A DNA stretch of 64,000 nucleotides from positions 1,054,001-1,118,000 of the forward strand of contig NZ_SLXS01000001.1 in the NCBI RefSeq assembly GCF_004340785.1, given 5' to 3'. The notes under the pieces are model-generated. The model did not search any database, was not told the DNA's origin, and saw nothing but the letters and a program-made list of their open reading frames with translations. Position 1 is the first letter of the stretch. The number at the start of each line of letters is the position of its first letter. Shown here one piece after another: positions 40,810 to 49,759 of the stretch. This DNA comes from Tumebacillus sp. BK434. Its GTDB lineage: Bacteria; Bacillota; Bacilli; Tumebacillales; Tumebacillaceae. The position numbers and the translations under genes are program-made.

Positions 40810-42012
40810 TTACGAGCCAAACGTCAGCCAGCTTTCCACCGTGCGTTTGAACATCGTCCACATGCCGGCTTTGCTGACGTCGAGGCTGGCCACGAGGTCC
40901 GATTTGGCGATTTCCTGACCGTCTTTTTTGATCACGACGGAGCCGAGCACCTGGCCTTTTTTGATCGGTGCCTTCACATCGTTGAGCACGACTTCCTGCT
41001 GGTACGCCGCTTTCTTATCGCCTTTCTTCATCAGCACGCCGACCGTGTCGCGGGTGATGATCGGCAAGGACCGCACATCGCCTTTGTCGATCATCACTTG
41101 CTGAACGACCTGGCCCGGCTTGTACAGGACTTCCGACTTGAAGTTGGCGAAGGCGTAATCCATCATCTGGGAGATCTCCGCATTGCGCACCGGAGAGGTC
41201 GGCGCCCCCATCGCCACGGCGATCACGCGGAAGCCGCCGCGCTTGGCCGTCGCGGAGAGGCAGTACTTCGCTTCAGCGGTGAAGCCGGTCTTCAGACCGT
41301 CCATACCGGTATAGAAGCGCACCAGCTTGTTGGTGTTGACCAGCCAGAACGGCTTTTCGCTCGATTTGCGCAGGTAATCCTGATAGAGGCCGGTGAATTT
41401 CGTCACGCCTTCATGCTTGAGCAGTTCGCGCGACATCAGCGCAATGTCGTACGCCGAGGTGTAGTGATTCTCCACCGGCAGGCCGTTTACGTTGCTGAAA
41501 TGGGTGTTCTTGCTGCCGAGCTGCTCCGCCCGCTCGTTCATCAGCTGCACGAAGCTTTCTTCCGAACCGGCCAGGTGCTCCGCCACCGCCACCGCTGCGT
41601 CGTTGCCGGACGCGACGGCGATGCCTTTGAACATCTCTTCCAGCGACATCTCTTCACCCGGTTCGAGGAAGATCTGCGAGCCGCCCATGCTGGCCGCGTT
41701 TTCGCTGGTGCGGATCTTGTCACTCCATTTTACTTTGCCGTTCTCCACCGCTTCCATGATCAACAGCATCGTCATCACTTTCGTCACCGATGCGGGCGGG
41801 AGCTTCTGATGGGCGTTTTTCTCAAACAGCACCGTGCCGGTCGCCTGATCCATCAGCACTGCCGATACGGATTGTTTGGCCAGATCCACCTGTGCCGCCT
41901 TGTTATCCTTCTTCTCGGCTGCCGATGCCGAGCCTGTCCAAGATGCAAACAGAAGCGCCGTCACGCACAGCAGCGCTGTGCAGGTGCGGCCGAGTCGTCT
42001 TGTGAGAGACAT
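40810..42012 (-). CDS. dacF: D-alanyl-D-alanine carboxypeptidase, DacF-like
   Basis: S11 penicillin-binding protein of 400 aa. Signal peptide (TALLCVTALLFASWTGSASA), catalytic SVTK (PASVTKVMTMLL), SGN (VASGNDAAVAVAEH), KTG (GLKTGFTAEAKY), then a C-terminal PBP5_C domain and a short amphipathic C-terminus (WTMFKRTVESWLTF) for membrane association. Placement after xerD-deoB-pdp matches dacF of B. subtilis, which there begins the spoIIA operon; here the operon is elsewhere and the gene has its own terminator. Confidence 0.9.
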   Translation of the reverse strand: MSLTRRLGRTCTALLCVTALLFASWTGSASAAEKKDNKAAQVDLAKQSVSAVLMDQATGTVLFEKNAHQKLPPASVTKVMTMLLIMEAVENGKVKWSDKIRTSENAASMGGSQIFLEPGEEMSLEEMFKGIAVASGNDAAVAVAEHLAGSEESFVQLMNERAEQLGSKNTHFSNVNGLPVENHYTSAYDIALMSRELLKHEGVTKFTGLYQDYLRKSSEKPFWLVNTNKLVRFYTGMDGLKTGFTAEAKYCLSATAKRGGFRVIAVAMGAPTSPVRNAEISQMMDYAFANFKSEVLYKPGQVVQQVMIDKGDVRSLPIITRDTVGVLMKKGDKKAAYQQEVVLNDVKAPIKKGQVLGSVVIKKDGQEIAKSDLVASLDVSKAGMWTMFKRTVESWLTFGS

Positions 42013-42092
42013 GTCTTACCCTCCCTGGATCGTTTCATGTGAACGTCAGCACCTGTAGCATGCTTCCAGTTTGGTTTTTTTATTACAAAATA

Positions 42093-42117
42093 TGAAAAAC
42101 CCCTCTGATGAGGGGTT
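42093..42117 (-). terminator. Terminator after the DUF1540 gene
   Basis: AACCCCTC-atca-GAGGGGTT followed by TTTCATA on the minus strand. Confidence 0.85.
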
Positions 42118-42121
42118 GTGT

Positions 42122-42337
42122 TTAGTGCTGCTCGTCAAAACGCTCGCGGTATTCTTTTTTGCTGAGGCCCGCATCCGCGCGATAGTGGTCACGATAATCA
42201 AAAGTCCCGCACATGGTCCCTTTGTTGGTGCCCACCACATCGTTTCCGTTCGAGGTCACTTCAATCTTCTCCGCGACGCACGCCGTCTCTTTGTTATACA
42301 TGCATTCTTCCACTTGGCATTTTACACCTGCCGGCAT
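42122..42337 (-). CDS. DUF1540 domain protein
   Basis: 71-aa protein with the DUF1540 cysteine pattern: VKCQVEECMYNKETACVAEKIEV ... GTMCGTFDY, four conserved Cys likely binding a metal. The ATG at 42337 follows GGGGGTG. The C-terminal tail (HYRADAGLSKKEYRERFDEQH) is charged. DUF1540 proteins are frequent in spore formers; function unknown. It lies 65 nt after pdp. Confidence 0.85.
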   Translation of the reverse strand: MPAGVKCQVEECMYNKETACVAEKIEVTSNGNDVVGTNKGTMCGTFDYRDHYRADAGLSKKEYRERFDEQH

Positions 42338-42402
42338 TCCAATCACCCCCTATGGAGCTTATTGTTGCCAGCAGAAATGTCGCATATACCGACTCGCTTG
42401 GC

Positions 42403-43731
42403 TTATGCGAAGCGTTCGATTCCCGCCTTGGTGACCACGCCGTGAATCAGCGGCGGCGCAGGACGCTGCTCATCAGAGAGCACATAAGCGGCCTGCAGGC
42501 GCGTAATCACTTCGCGGAGTTTGCTCTCGTCGTTGACGTGCAGGGTGGCGATCGGTTCGTTCGCCGCGACCGCATCGCCCGCTTTCTTGTGCAGGACGAT
42601 TCCGACCGCCAGATCGATTTCCGACTCTTTCGTCTCCCGTCCTGCGCCAAGCAGCATCGCGCACGTGCCGACCTCTTCGGCGTGAATCTCCGCCACGAAC
42701 CCCGCACGGCCCAGCGTCACCGGCACTTGACGCTTCGCCTGCGGCAGCAAGGTTGGGTCGTCGACAACCGCCGGGTTGCCTCCTTGCGCAGCGATGAAGC
42801 GACGGAACGTTTCCAGCGCCTTGCCGCTTTGCAGCGAGTCGGTCAGCATCTGCAGCGCCTCTTCCGCCGTCGCTGCATGGTTGGTCGCGACCAGCATGTA
42901 CGAGCCGAGCACCATGCACAGCTCGGCCAGATCGTCCGGCCCCTGGCCGCGCAAGGTGTCGATCGCTTCCTGCACTTCCAGCGCGTTGCCGATCGCATAG
43001 CCCAGCGGCTGCTCCATCCCGGAAATGACGCCGATCGTGTTGCGGCCGACGTTCGTGCCGATATCGACCATCGCTTTAGCAAGCTCAAAGGAGCCGTCCA
43101 GCGTCTTCATAAACGCGCCGTCGCCCGTCTTCACATCGAGCACGATCGAGTCGGCGCCCGAAGCGATCTTCTTGGACATGATCGACGAAGCGATCAGCGG
43201 AATCGTATCGACCGTCGCTGTCACGTCGCGCAATGCATACAGCTTCTTGTCGGCCGGTGCCACCGAGCCGGTCTGGCCGATCAGAGCACAGCCATACTCG
43301 TTGACGTTTTGCACAAATTGCGCTTCCGGCAAGTCGATCCCGAAGCCCGGGATCGCTTCCAGCTTGTCGATCGTGCCGCCCGTATGTCCGAGCCCGCGCC
43401 CGGACAGCTTGGCGACCGGCACGCCGACCGACGCCACCAGCGGCAAGAGCACCAGCGTCGTCGTGTCGCCGACGCCGCCGGTGGAATGCTTGTCAACTTT
43501 GTTCCCATTGATCGCCGAGAGGTCGATCATGTCGCCCGACTGCGCCATCGCCAACGTCAGTTCGGCCGTCTCCTCCGCAGTCATGCCTTGGAAATAGATC
43601 GCCATCGCCAGCGCCGACATCTGATAGTCGGGAATCGTGCCTTCGGTGAACCCTTTGATCACGAAGGAGATCTCCTGCTTGGTCAGTTGGCCTCCGTCGC
43701 GCTTCTTGTGGATGATGTCATACATTCTCAT
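42403..43731 (-). CDS. pdp: Pyrimidine-nucleoside phosphorylase
   Basis: Phosphorolysis of uridine, thymidine and deoxyuridine to base and (deoxy)ribose 1-phosphate. 442 aa with [19 protein letters not shown], the phosphate-binding [43 protein letters not shown] (family signature), and [17 protein letters not shown]. The gene follows deoB by 12 nt; DeoB converts its product to ribose 5-phosphate. In B. subtilis the gene after drm is the purine phosphorylase pupG; here a pyrimidine enzyme takes that place. Confidence 0.95.
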   Translation of the reverse strand: MRMYDIIHKKRDGGQLTKQEISFVIKGFTEGTIPDYQMSALAMAIYFQGMTAEETAELTLAMAQSGDMIDLSAINGNKVDKHSTGGVGDTTTLVLLPLVASVGVPVAKLSGRGLGHTGGTIDKLEAIPGFGIDLPEAQFVQNVNEYGCALIGQTGSVAPADKKLYALRDVTATVDTIPLIASSIMSKKIASGADSIVLDVKTGDGAFMKTLDGSFELAKAMVDIGTNVGRNTIGVISGMEQPLGYAIGNALEVQEAIDTLRGQGPDDLAELCMVLGSYMLVATNHAATAEEALQMLTDSLQSGKALETFRRFIAAQGGNPAVVDDPTLLPQAKRQVPVTLGRAGFVAEIHAEEVGTCAMLLGAGRETKESEIDLAVGIVLHKKAGDAVAANEPIATLHVNDESKLREVITRLQAAYVLSDEQRPAPPLIHGVVTKAGIERFA

Positions 43732-43743
43732 GGCAAATACCCC

Positions 43744-44919
43744 TTAGCCTTTCACGATCCGGCTCAGGAAGCTTTCCCCAAGGCCGGTGCTCTGCAAGCC
43801 ATAGTTCTCCGCGATCGTCGCCCCGAGATCTGCAAACGTCTTGCGGGTGCCAAGGTCGATGTTGCCTTGCGCGTTTTTGCCGTAGACGATCAGCGGCACG
43901 TACTCGCGGCTATGGTCGGTGCCTGGCGTCGTCGGGTCGCAGCCGTGGTCGGCGGTGAGGATCAGCAGGTCGTCCTCTTTCATCGCCGCCAAGATCTCCG
44001 GCAGGCGCGCGTCGAACTCGTGGATCGACTTGGCAAAACCTTCCGGGTCATTGCGATGGCCGTACAGCGCGTCGAAGTCGACAAGGTTAGTGAAGATCAA
44101 GCCTTTTTCCACTTGCTTCATCTGCTCCAGCGTCTTGTCCACACCGTCCATGTTGCCGTTGGTCGACGCTTTGCCGTTCACGCCGGAACCTCCGTAGATG
44201 TCGTAGATCTTGCCAACGCCGACTACAGACAGCCCGGCATCGTCCATCTCGTTGAGCACAGTGCGGCCAAAGTCGCGGGAGTAGTCATGGCGATTCGCCG
44301 TGCGGGTGAAATGACCCGGTTCGCCGATGAACGGACGGGCGATAACGCGGCCGACCGCATGCTCGCCGACAAGCAGTTCGCGGGCGATCTTGCACATGCT
44401 GTACAGCTCCTCCAGCGGGATCACTTCTTCGTGTGCCGCGATCTGGAAGACGGAGTCTGCCGAAGTGTAGATGATCGGCGATCCGGTCTTCATGTGCTCT
44501 TCGCCGAGATCCTTGATGATCTCCGTGCCCGAAGCCGGGTAGTTGCCGAGCGTCTTGCGGCCGATGCGGCGCTCAAATTCGTCCATCAGGTCGCGCGGGA
44601 AGCCTTCCGGGTAGGTCGGGAGCGGCTTGTCGAGCTTGATGCCCATCATCTCCCAGTGGCCGTTCGTCGTGTCCTTGCCGGCCGACAGCTCAGCCATCTT
44701 GCCGTACGATCCCAGCGCTTCCACCTGTGCGCTCACACCTTGCACCGGGTGGATTTTGCCGAGGCCGAGGCGTTCCAGATTCGGTACGTTCAAGCCGCCG
44801 ACCGCCTTGGCGATGTTGCCGATGGTGTTCGAACCTTGATCTCCATATTCAGCAGCATCATACATTTCACCAATGCCACAGCTATCCAATACGATAAACA
44901 CGATGCGGTTATAGCTCAT
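43744..44919 (-). CDS. deoB: Phosphopentomutase
   Basis: Interconverts (deoxy)ribose 1- and 5-phosphates in nucleoside salvage. 391 aa, alkaline-phosphatase-like metalloenzyme: IVFIVLDSCGIGEMYDA (metal Asp), AGKDTTNGHWEMMG (catalytic Thr), FTRTANRHDYSRDF, and LTADHGCDPTTPGTDHSREYVPLIVYG. The ATG at 44919 has GGAGGAG 8 nt upstream. Operon with pdp, downstream of xerD as in Bacillus (drm). Confidence 0.96.
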   Translation of the reverse strand: MSYNRIVFIVLDSCGIGEMYDAAEYGDQGSNTIGNIAKAVGGLNVPNLERLGLGKIHPVQGVSAQVEALGSYGKMAELSAGKDTTNGHWEMMGIKLDKPLPTYPEGFPRDLMDEFERRIGRKTLGNYPASGTEIIKDLGEEHMKTGSPIIYTSADSVFQIAAHEEVIPLEELYSMCKIARELLVGEHAVGRVIARPFIGEPGHFTRTANRHDYSRDFGRTVLNEMDDAGLSVVGVGKIYDIYGGSGVNGKASTNGNMDGVDKTLEQMKQVEKGLIFTNLVDFDALYGHRNDPEGFAKSIHEFDARLPEILAAMKEDDLLILTADHGCDPTTPGTDHSREYVPLIVYGKNAQGNIDLGTRKTFADLGATIAENYGLQSTGLGESFLSRIVKG

Positions 44920-45031
44920 GTCAGAATCTCCTCCGTTTGGCTCGTTACTCACAATTAGGGTATGTCTTTCCTGTCTTGTCCATTAATGTACCCCAAAGGA
45001 CAGATGTCTGACAACCCATGGATCCAAAATC

Positions 45032-45058
45032 AAAAAACCGCCTCCGCAGAGGAAGCGG
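45032..45058 (-). terminator. Terminator upstream of deoB
   Basis: CCGCTTCC-tctgc-GGAGGCGG followed by TTTTTTG on the minus strand. It ends a short transcription unit in the xerD-deoB gap (44920-45312); that gap holds three hairpins and no convincing gene. Confidence 0.8.
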
Positions 45059-45182
45059 CACGTTACAGCACATACGATGCGAGCACCTGTTTCAATGAAC
45101 CTTTGGTCTGCACTTCTTCCGTCAAGCATGCGGAACAGCGTGGCCGCCACCCGACTATTATATACAGAAAAGATTGCCAGAG

Positions 45183-45216
45183 AAAAGCCCCTCGCGCCGA
45201 TTGGCGGAGGGGCTTT
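45183..45216. terminator. Terminator-type hairpin in the xerD-deoB gap
   Basis: AAAAGCCCCTCgCGCC-gatt-GGCGgAGGGGCTTT, symmetric with A and T runs on both sides. Confidence 0.75.
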
Positions 45217-45278
45217 CCATGCACATTGGGGGTAGGGGGGTTGTTACGTAAATGGGTTGGCTGATATATAAATACGAA

Positions 45279-45300
45279 ACCCCCACATCAAATGTGAGGG
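45279..45300 (-). terminator. Terminator after xerD
   Basis: CCCTCACAT-ttg-ATGTGGGGG followed by TTTCG on the minus strand, 12 nt after the xerD stop. Confidence 0.75.
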
Positions 45301-45312
45301 TCAATGTTGTGC

Positions 45313-46200
45313 TTAGGCACGCGGATGTGCTTTGGCGTAGACTTCTTTGAGTCGAGACTTGGTGAGATGCGTATAAATCTGAGTGGTCGAGATGTCAGCA
45401 TGCCCCAACATCTCCTGCACGGCCCGCAGGTCTGCCCCATTTTCCAGCAGATGCGTCGCGAAGGAGTGACGCAAGGTATGCGGCGTGATCTCTTTATCGA
45501 TCATCGCAGATTGCGCGTATTTCTTAATGATCTTCCAAAAGCCCTGGCGCGACAGACGCTGTCCGTGGTGGTTGAGGAACAGAGAATCTTCCGTCTGGTC
45601 GCGGAGCAGTTTACCGCGGCTCTTTAACAAATAGTCGCCGACGGTGGTCAAGGCGACCGAACCGAGCGGAATGATGCGCTCCTTGGAGCCTTTGCCGTAG
45701 CATTTGAGAAATCCCATGTTGATGTTCACGTCCGAGATGTTCAACGACACCAGCTCAGAAACGCGAATTCCGGTCGCGTAGAGCAATTCGAGCATCGCCT
45801 TGTCCCGCGCGCCGGCTACGGTGCCCGTGTCGGGGCCTTCAAGCAGCGACTCCACTTCTGCCACCGACAGCACTTTTGGCAGGCGCTTCTCGATCTTCGG
45901 CGATTCCAGGTTGGCCGTCGGGTCTCCGTCGATCAGGCCGTCACGCAGCAAAAAGCCGTAGAACGCGCGCAAAGAAGCCAGGTTGCGCGAGATGGTGGAC
46001 GTCGCGCGTCCCTTGCGCTGCAGTTCCGCCAGATACGCGATGATGTTGGCGCGCCGCGTTTGGTTCAGGTCGCGGATGCCGCTTCGCTCGAGGAAGCCTG
46101 CATACCCAATCAAGTCACGTTGATACGACTCGAGTGTGTTCAGTGCGAGTCCTCGTTCTACTGCTAGGTAATGTATAAATCGCTCGATCAGCCTGTCCAT
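45313..46200 (-). CDS. xerD: Site-specific tyrosine recombinase XerD
   Basis: With XerC resolves chromosome dimers at dif. 295 aa. The N-terminal SAM-like domain begins LIERFIHYLAVERGLALNTLESYQRDL; the catalytic residues are seen as ATGIRVSELVSL (Arg), HTLRHSFATHLLENGADLRAVQEMLGHADISTTQIYTHL (His, Arg, His, Tyr). The ATG at 46200 has AAAGGAG 7 nt upstream. Position between fur-yqzK and deoB is the B. subtilis ripX order, which supports XerD over XerC. Confidence 0.95.
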   Translation of the reverse strand: MDRLIERFIHYLAVERGLALNTLESYQRDLIGYAGFLERSGIRDLNQTRRANIIAYLAELQRKGRATSTISRNLASLRAFYGFLLRDGLIDGDPTANLESPKIEKRLPKVLSVAEVESLLEGPDTGTVAGARDKAMLELLYATGIRVSELVSLNISDVNINMGFLKCYGKGSKERIIPLGSVALTTVGDYLLKSRGKLLRDQTEDSLFLNHHGQRLSRQGFWKIIKKYAQSAMIDKEITPHTLRHSFATHLLENGADLRAVQEMLGHADISTTQIYTHLTKSRLKEVYAKAHPRA

Positions 46201-46292
46201 GTAACGACTCCTTTTGTCCATGCTTGACCCCAAAGAAATTCGGCAATTTGGACGGAAATCCTGCCCGCCGGACAAAAGTTATGTAAAGAAAT

Positions 46293-46538
46293 CTATTCCC
46301 CGATTTCAAAAAACAGGCTGAGCCGGTCCAGCATTTCCTCGTAGATCGCCTCGGACTGGGCCTCCTCATACCGCGCTTCCACCTTCACCGCATCCCCGCC
46401 GACCGGCTCTTTGTACTTGTTGGCCGGCTCAATCATCTCCTGCACGATCATCAGCACTTTGAAGCAGATGAAGCTGAAGATGACGGTAAAGATGACCATG
46501 CGCAAAAAGCGCGACAACTGGCGAACGGAAATGATCAT
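46293..46538 (-). CDS. yqzK: DUF4227 family membrane protein (YqzK-like)
   Basis: 81 aa with one N-terminal transmembrane helix (FLRMVIFTVIFSFICFKVLMIV) and an acidic cytoplasmic or external tail. GGGGG lies 7 nt before the ATG at 46538. Its place between fur and xerD matches yqzK in B. subtilis. Function unknown. Confidence 0.85.
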   Translation of the reverse strand: MIISVRQLSRFLRMVIFTVIFSFICFKVLMIVQEMIEPANKYKEPVGGDAVKVEARYEEAQSEAIYEEMLDRLSLFFEIGE

Positions 46539-46589
46539 CTCTTGTCCCCCCTTACAGTCCCTCTTCTTATCTGTATGGACAGGAACAGC

Positions 46590-46620
46590 AAAAAAGAAGG
46601 AGCAATTTCTGCTCCTTCTT
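46590..46620 (-). terminator. Terminator after ald
   Basis: AAGAAGGAGCA-gaaat-TGCTCCTTCTT followed by TTTTGC on the minus strand. Confidence 0.85.
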
Positions 46621-46637
46621 CCGTTCATGCTGAATGA

Positions 46638-47756
46638 TTAGGCAGTGACAGCTGCCAGATCGGTGTAGTCGTAGCCCAGAGCGGTCGCAACCGCTTCGTA
46701 GGTGACTTTGCCGGCTGCGACGTTGACGCCTTTCGCCAGTGCCGCATCGTCTTTCACCGCTTGTGCCCAGCCTTTGTTCGCCAGCGCAACCGCGTAGTTC
46801 AGGGTCACGTTGGTCAGCGCCAGAGTCGAGGTGCGGGCAACTGCGCCCGGCATGTTGGCAACCGCATAGTGTACGACACCGTGCTTGACGTAGGTCGGCT
46901 CGGAGTGCGTGGTCACGCGGTCGATCGTCTCGATCGAGCCGCCTTGGTCGATCGCCACGTCGACGATGACAGAGCCCGGAGACATTTGCTTGACCATGTA
47001 TTCTTTGACCAGCTTCGGTGCGCGAGCGCCCGGGATCAGCACGGCGCCGATCACGAGATCCGCGTCGCGAACCATCGACTCGATGTTGAAGGAGTTGGAC
47101 ATCAAGGTGCGCAGACGGCCGCCAAAGATGTCGTCCAGCTGGCGAAGACGGGTCGCGTTGTTGTCGAGGATGGTGACGTTCGCGCCGAGACCCAGCGCCA
47201 TTTTCGCTGCGTTGGTGCCGACGATGCCGCCGCCGATGATCACAACGTTGCCCGGCAGTACGCCCGGGACGCCGCCGAGCAGGACGCCTTTGCCGCCCCA
47301 CGGTTTTTCCAGGAATTGCGCGCCGATCTGCACCGACATGCGGCCGGCCACTTCAGACATCGGAGTGAGCAGCGGCAGGGAACGGTCCGGCAGTTGGATG
47401 GTTTCGTATGCGATCGCCACGACGCCTTGGTCGATCAGAGCTTTGGTCAGCTCCGGCTCCGGCGCGAGGTGCAGGTAGGTGAACAGGATCAGATCCTTGC
47501 GGAAGTAGCCGTATTCAGACGGAAGCGGCTCCTTCACTTTCATGATCATGTCGGCGGTGCTCCAAACTTCGCCGGCCGACTCCAGAATCACAGCGCCTGC
47601 GTTCTGGTAGTCTTCGTTCGTGAAACCGCTTCCCAAACCGGCATTGGTTTCGACAAAGACGTTGTGTCCGTTGGTGCGCAGCGCTTCTACGCCCGCCGGA
47701 GTGATGGCAACACGGTTTTCATTGTTCTTGATTTCCTTCGGAATTCCAACGTTCAT
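46638..47756 (-). CDS. ald: Alanine dehydrogenase
   Basis: NAD-dependent deamination of L-alanine to pyruvate; in Bacillus needed for normal sporulation and alanine use. 372 aa (ATG at 47756). Motifs: [23 protein letters not shown] with substrate Arg, [53 protein letters not shown] (NAD), [18 protein letters not shown] and [21 protein letters not shown]. The 220-nt leader has a promoter and four TCTGCA repeats. It interrupts the usual fur-yqzK order. Confidence 0.96.
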   Translation of the reverse strand: MNVGIPKEIKNNENRVAITPAGVEALRTNGHNVFVETNAGLGSGFTNEDYQNAGAVILESAGEVWSTADMIMKVKEPLPSEYGYFRKDLILFTYLHLAPEPELTKALIDQGVVAIAYETIQLPDRSLPLLTPMSEVAGRMSVQIGAQFLEKPWGGKGVLLGGVPGVLPGNVVIIGGGIVGTNAAKMALGLGANVTILDNNATRLRQLDDIFGGRLRTLMSNSFNIESMVRDADLVIGAVLIPGARAPKLVKEYMVKQMSPGSVIVDVAIDQGGSIETIDRVTTHSEPTYVKHGVVHYAVANMPGAVARTSTLALTNVTLNYAVALANKGWAQAVKDDAALAKGVNVAAGKVTYEAVATALGYDYTDLAAVTA

Positions 47757-47826
47757 AATTATGTAGGCCCCCTTAAGTGCGAGCATGGCTCGTCCAAACA
47801 ATACATTTTCATATGCAATAAATATG

Positions 47827-47845
47827 CCAAGTCGAGACGACTTGG
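47827..47845. promoter_or_regulatory. Inverted repeat in the ald leader
   Basis: CCAAGTCG-aga-CGACTTGG, perfect 8-bp arms, between the ald promoter and start codon; could be a leader hairpin or an operator. Confidence 0.5.
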
Positions 47846-47876
47846 AAACTTGTCCAGCTATGGTGCATGATTGTAG

Positions 47877-47966
47877 TCTGCATCATCCAAAACAGAGTAT
47901 ACGGCAACTGCCGGAAATCTGCAAAAAATGACACAGTCTGCAAGAACATGCAGGCAGTCTTCTGCA
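47877..47966. repeat. Four TCTGCA repeats around the ald promoter
   Basis: Copies on the plus strand at 47877-47882, 47918-47923, 47937-47942 and 47961-47966 (TGCAGA on the coding strand). One overlaps the -35 box and two lie upstream of it, the layout of an activator-binding array. Confidence 0.6.
47896..47924 (-). promoter_or_regulatory. Sigma-A promoter of ald
   Basis: TTGCAG (47919-47924) and TATACT (47896-47901) on the minus strand, spacer 17 nt. Confidence 0.7.
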
Positions 47967-47976
47967 TGCTAATGCA

Positions 47977-48420
47977 TTACGAAACATCGCCTTTGCAGGT
48001 TTCGCAGTAGCCGAGAAAACTGACGCGGTGATCGACGATCTTAAAGTTGTGGTCGCGTTCGACCCGCTCCTCGAGGTCGTCAAGCATGTCTTCGATCTCC
48101 GACAGCTTCCCGCATTTCAAGCAAATCAGATGATGATGGTGATGCGGATGATCGTCGGTGCGGAACTCGTAGCGCGCCACGCCGTCGCCGAAGTTGAGCT
48201 TCTCGATGATCTTCAGATCGCACAGCAAATCGAGGGTGCGGTAGACGGTCGCAAGGCCGATGTCGGGCGACTTTTGCTTGACCAGCATGAAAATCTCCTC
48301 CGCACTCAGATGGCTTTCCTCGTTCTCGAGAAGCACGCGCAAAGTTGCTTCACGCTGAGGGGTCAGCTTAAACTGCTCCGCATGGAGTTGTTTTTTTATC
48401 TGTTCGAGTCTCTCTTGCAT
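47977..48420 (-). CDS. fur: Ferric uptake regulator family protein (Fur)
   Basis: Metal-dependent repressor of 147 aa. The winged helix has KLTPQREATLRVLLENEESHLSAEEIFMLVKQKSPDIGLATVYRTLDLL; regulatory metal ligands HHHHH/LICLKCGKLSEIED and the structural-zinc cysteines CLKCG and CETCKG are present. The location with xerD-deoB-dacF and the CxxC pairs fit Fur rather than PerR or Zur. The ATG at 48420 follows GGGGGGG. Confidence 0.93.
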   Translation of the reverse strand: MQERLEQIKKQLHAEQFKLTPQREATLRVLLENEESHLSAEEIFMLVKQKSPDIGLATVYRTLDLLCDLKIIEKLNFGDGVARYEFRTDDHPHHHHHLICLKCGKLSEIEDMLDDLEERVERDHNFKIVDHRVSFLGYCETCKGDVS

Positions 48421-48487
48421 CTCCTGCCCCCCCTTAGCCTGCTATTCTCTAAATCCTTCCTTATTATATTCAACGGTTTTAGACGTG

Positions 48488-49336
48488 TCAAACATTTGCC
48501 AGTTCAGCGAATCTCTCGTCGTCCGGGCAGCGCTTGCGCATGTTTTTCAGCGTTTTCCGGGCCGCCTTCTGCACTTCTTTGTGCGAGTCGGACAACAGCA
48601 GGGAAATCATCGCAAACGCGTCGTCAGGATGGACCGCTCCCTGTGCTCCGCTAAACGACATCACGGCGTTCCAACGCATCGGCCAGCTCTCCGCCCGCGC
48701 CCACTGGTGCAGCTTGGGCAGCGCTTCTGCCGGGTAGATCCGCAGCAGGCCGTCACCGATGCAAAACGGGCCGAGGTTGATCCGCACGTACTCATGCTCG
48801 GCCCCAAGCAGCAACTCGGTCAGCTGCAAGAGCGGACCAATGCTCTCCGGCAGCTTTTTCTGGGCGGTCTGTTTGACGGCGAGCGCGATCTGGCGCTTGA
48901 CCGACTCGTGCGGATGCAAAGCCAGCTCTTCGATCAGTCCGAGGTGCTGCGGCCAGGCCGAGGACAAAAGGCTGGTGAAGGCCGGGGCCGCCCACTCCCG
49001 CACCTCCCAGTCCTCATCGGTCGTAAGCAAGAGCATCAGCGGCGTCAATTCCAGCTCGCGCGGCCACAGCTCCTGCATCAAGGCGCAGGCGACCTGCTTG
49101 GCCATCGGCGAGGGATGGGCGGCCAGCTCCCGCACCCGCCGGGTCAGTGCGATGTCGTCGCCTTGGCAGGCGTCGAGGATCGCTTCAGCGGCCAGCATCT
49201 TCTCGGCCTGATTGGCGCCCGGCTTGCCGTGATGGGTGCCTTCCTCAAAAAGATCGACCAGCTCCTGTGGCGCACCCGACGCGGCGAGCCGGACGATGTT
49301 TTGTCCCCGTTCGGTCAACACTCGCTTCTTCGGCAT
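48488..49336 (-). CDS. HEAT-repeat protein
   Basis: 282 aa of helical HEAT-type repeats (for example VRELAAHPSPMAKQVACALMQELW, DWEVREWAAPAFTSLLS, HPHESVKRQIALAVKQTA, SHKEVQKAARKTLKNMRKR). The repeats resemble DNA-alkylation-repair (AlkD-like) and armadillo folds. The ATG at 49336 follows GGGAGC. It is alone between fur and the RNHCP gene. A role in DNA repair is possible but unproven. Confidence 0.8.
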   Translation of the reverse strand: MPKKRVLTERGQNIVRLAASGAPQELVDLFEEGTHHGKPGANQAEKMLAAEAILDACQGDDIALTRRVRELAAHPSPMAKQVACALMQELWPRELELTPLMLLLTTDEDWEVREWAAPAFTSLLSSAWPQHLGLIEELALHPHESVKRQIALAVKQTAQKKLPESIGPLLQLTELLLGAEHEYVRINLGPFCIGDGLLRIYPAEALPKLHQWARAESWPMRWNAVMSFSGAQGAVHPDDAFAMISLLLSDSHKEVQKAARKTLKNMRKRCPDDERFAELANV

Positions 49337-49395
49337 AAAAATCGCTCCCTTATCTTGGTAAGTCTATTATAGACTTCCGCGAGCGGGAGCGGCTA

Positions 49396-49737
49396 TTAAA
49401 AGTTTTGATAGGAAAATTTCTCGATCAGCTTGACCATCTCGTCAAACGAATCGGGCTGCACGGGATCGTCAAACGCCAGCTTGTTGCGGCCGACATGTCC
49501 GCATTTCTGGCAGCGGTGGACGACCATGTGGCCTTTTTTCTTGTGCTCCTCAAAGCCGATCGGCACAAGCAGCCCGCCGCAGTTCGCCGCCCGGTCGCCC
49601 GGGTTGATGTCGAGATGCAGGGAATGAAAACACCGGGGACAGTGGTTGCGGCAAGACCCTTGCGCCAAGGGTTGCACGTCCGTCCCGCAGTGCACACAGG
49701 CAAAATTTTCGTTGATCACAGTAAACTTACGGCTCAT
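49396..49737 (-). CDS. RNHCP domain protein
   Basis: 113 aa. Cysteine-rich zinc-ribbon-like protein with FACVHCGTDVQPLAQGSCRNHCPRCFHSLHLD (the RNHCP signature) and HRCQKCGHVGRNKLAFDD. Four CxxC-type pairs suggest two zinc sites and nucleic-acid binding. Function unknown; frequent in Bacilli. Lies 22 nt after spoIIM. Confidence 0.9.
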   Translation of the reverse strand: MSRKFTVINENFACVHCGTDVQPLAQGSCRNHCPRCFHSLHLDINPGDRAANCGGLLVPIGFEEHKKKGHMVVHRCQKCGHVGRNKLAFDDPVQPDSFDEMVKLIEKFSYQNF

Positions 49738-49759
49738 GAGACAATACGCTCCTTGCCTC

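Noticed and set aside
42352-44958. Open frame of 868 codons on the plus strand across pdp and deoB
   Set aside because: It is antisense to two clear enzymes with full motifs; in high-GC DNA the opposite frame often lacks stops. Composition is Arg/His/Asp/Gln-rich with no domain.
45313-46200. Tyrosine recombinase as sign of an integrated element
   Set aside because: Sequence and place (fur-yqzK-xerD-deoB) identify the housekeeping XerD.
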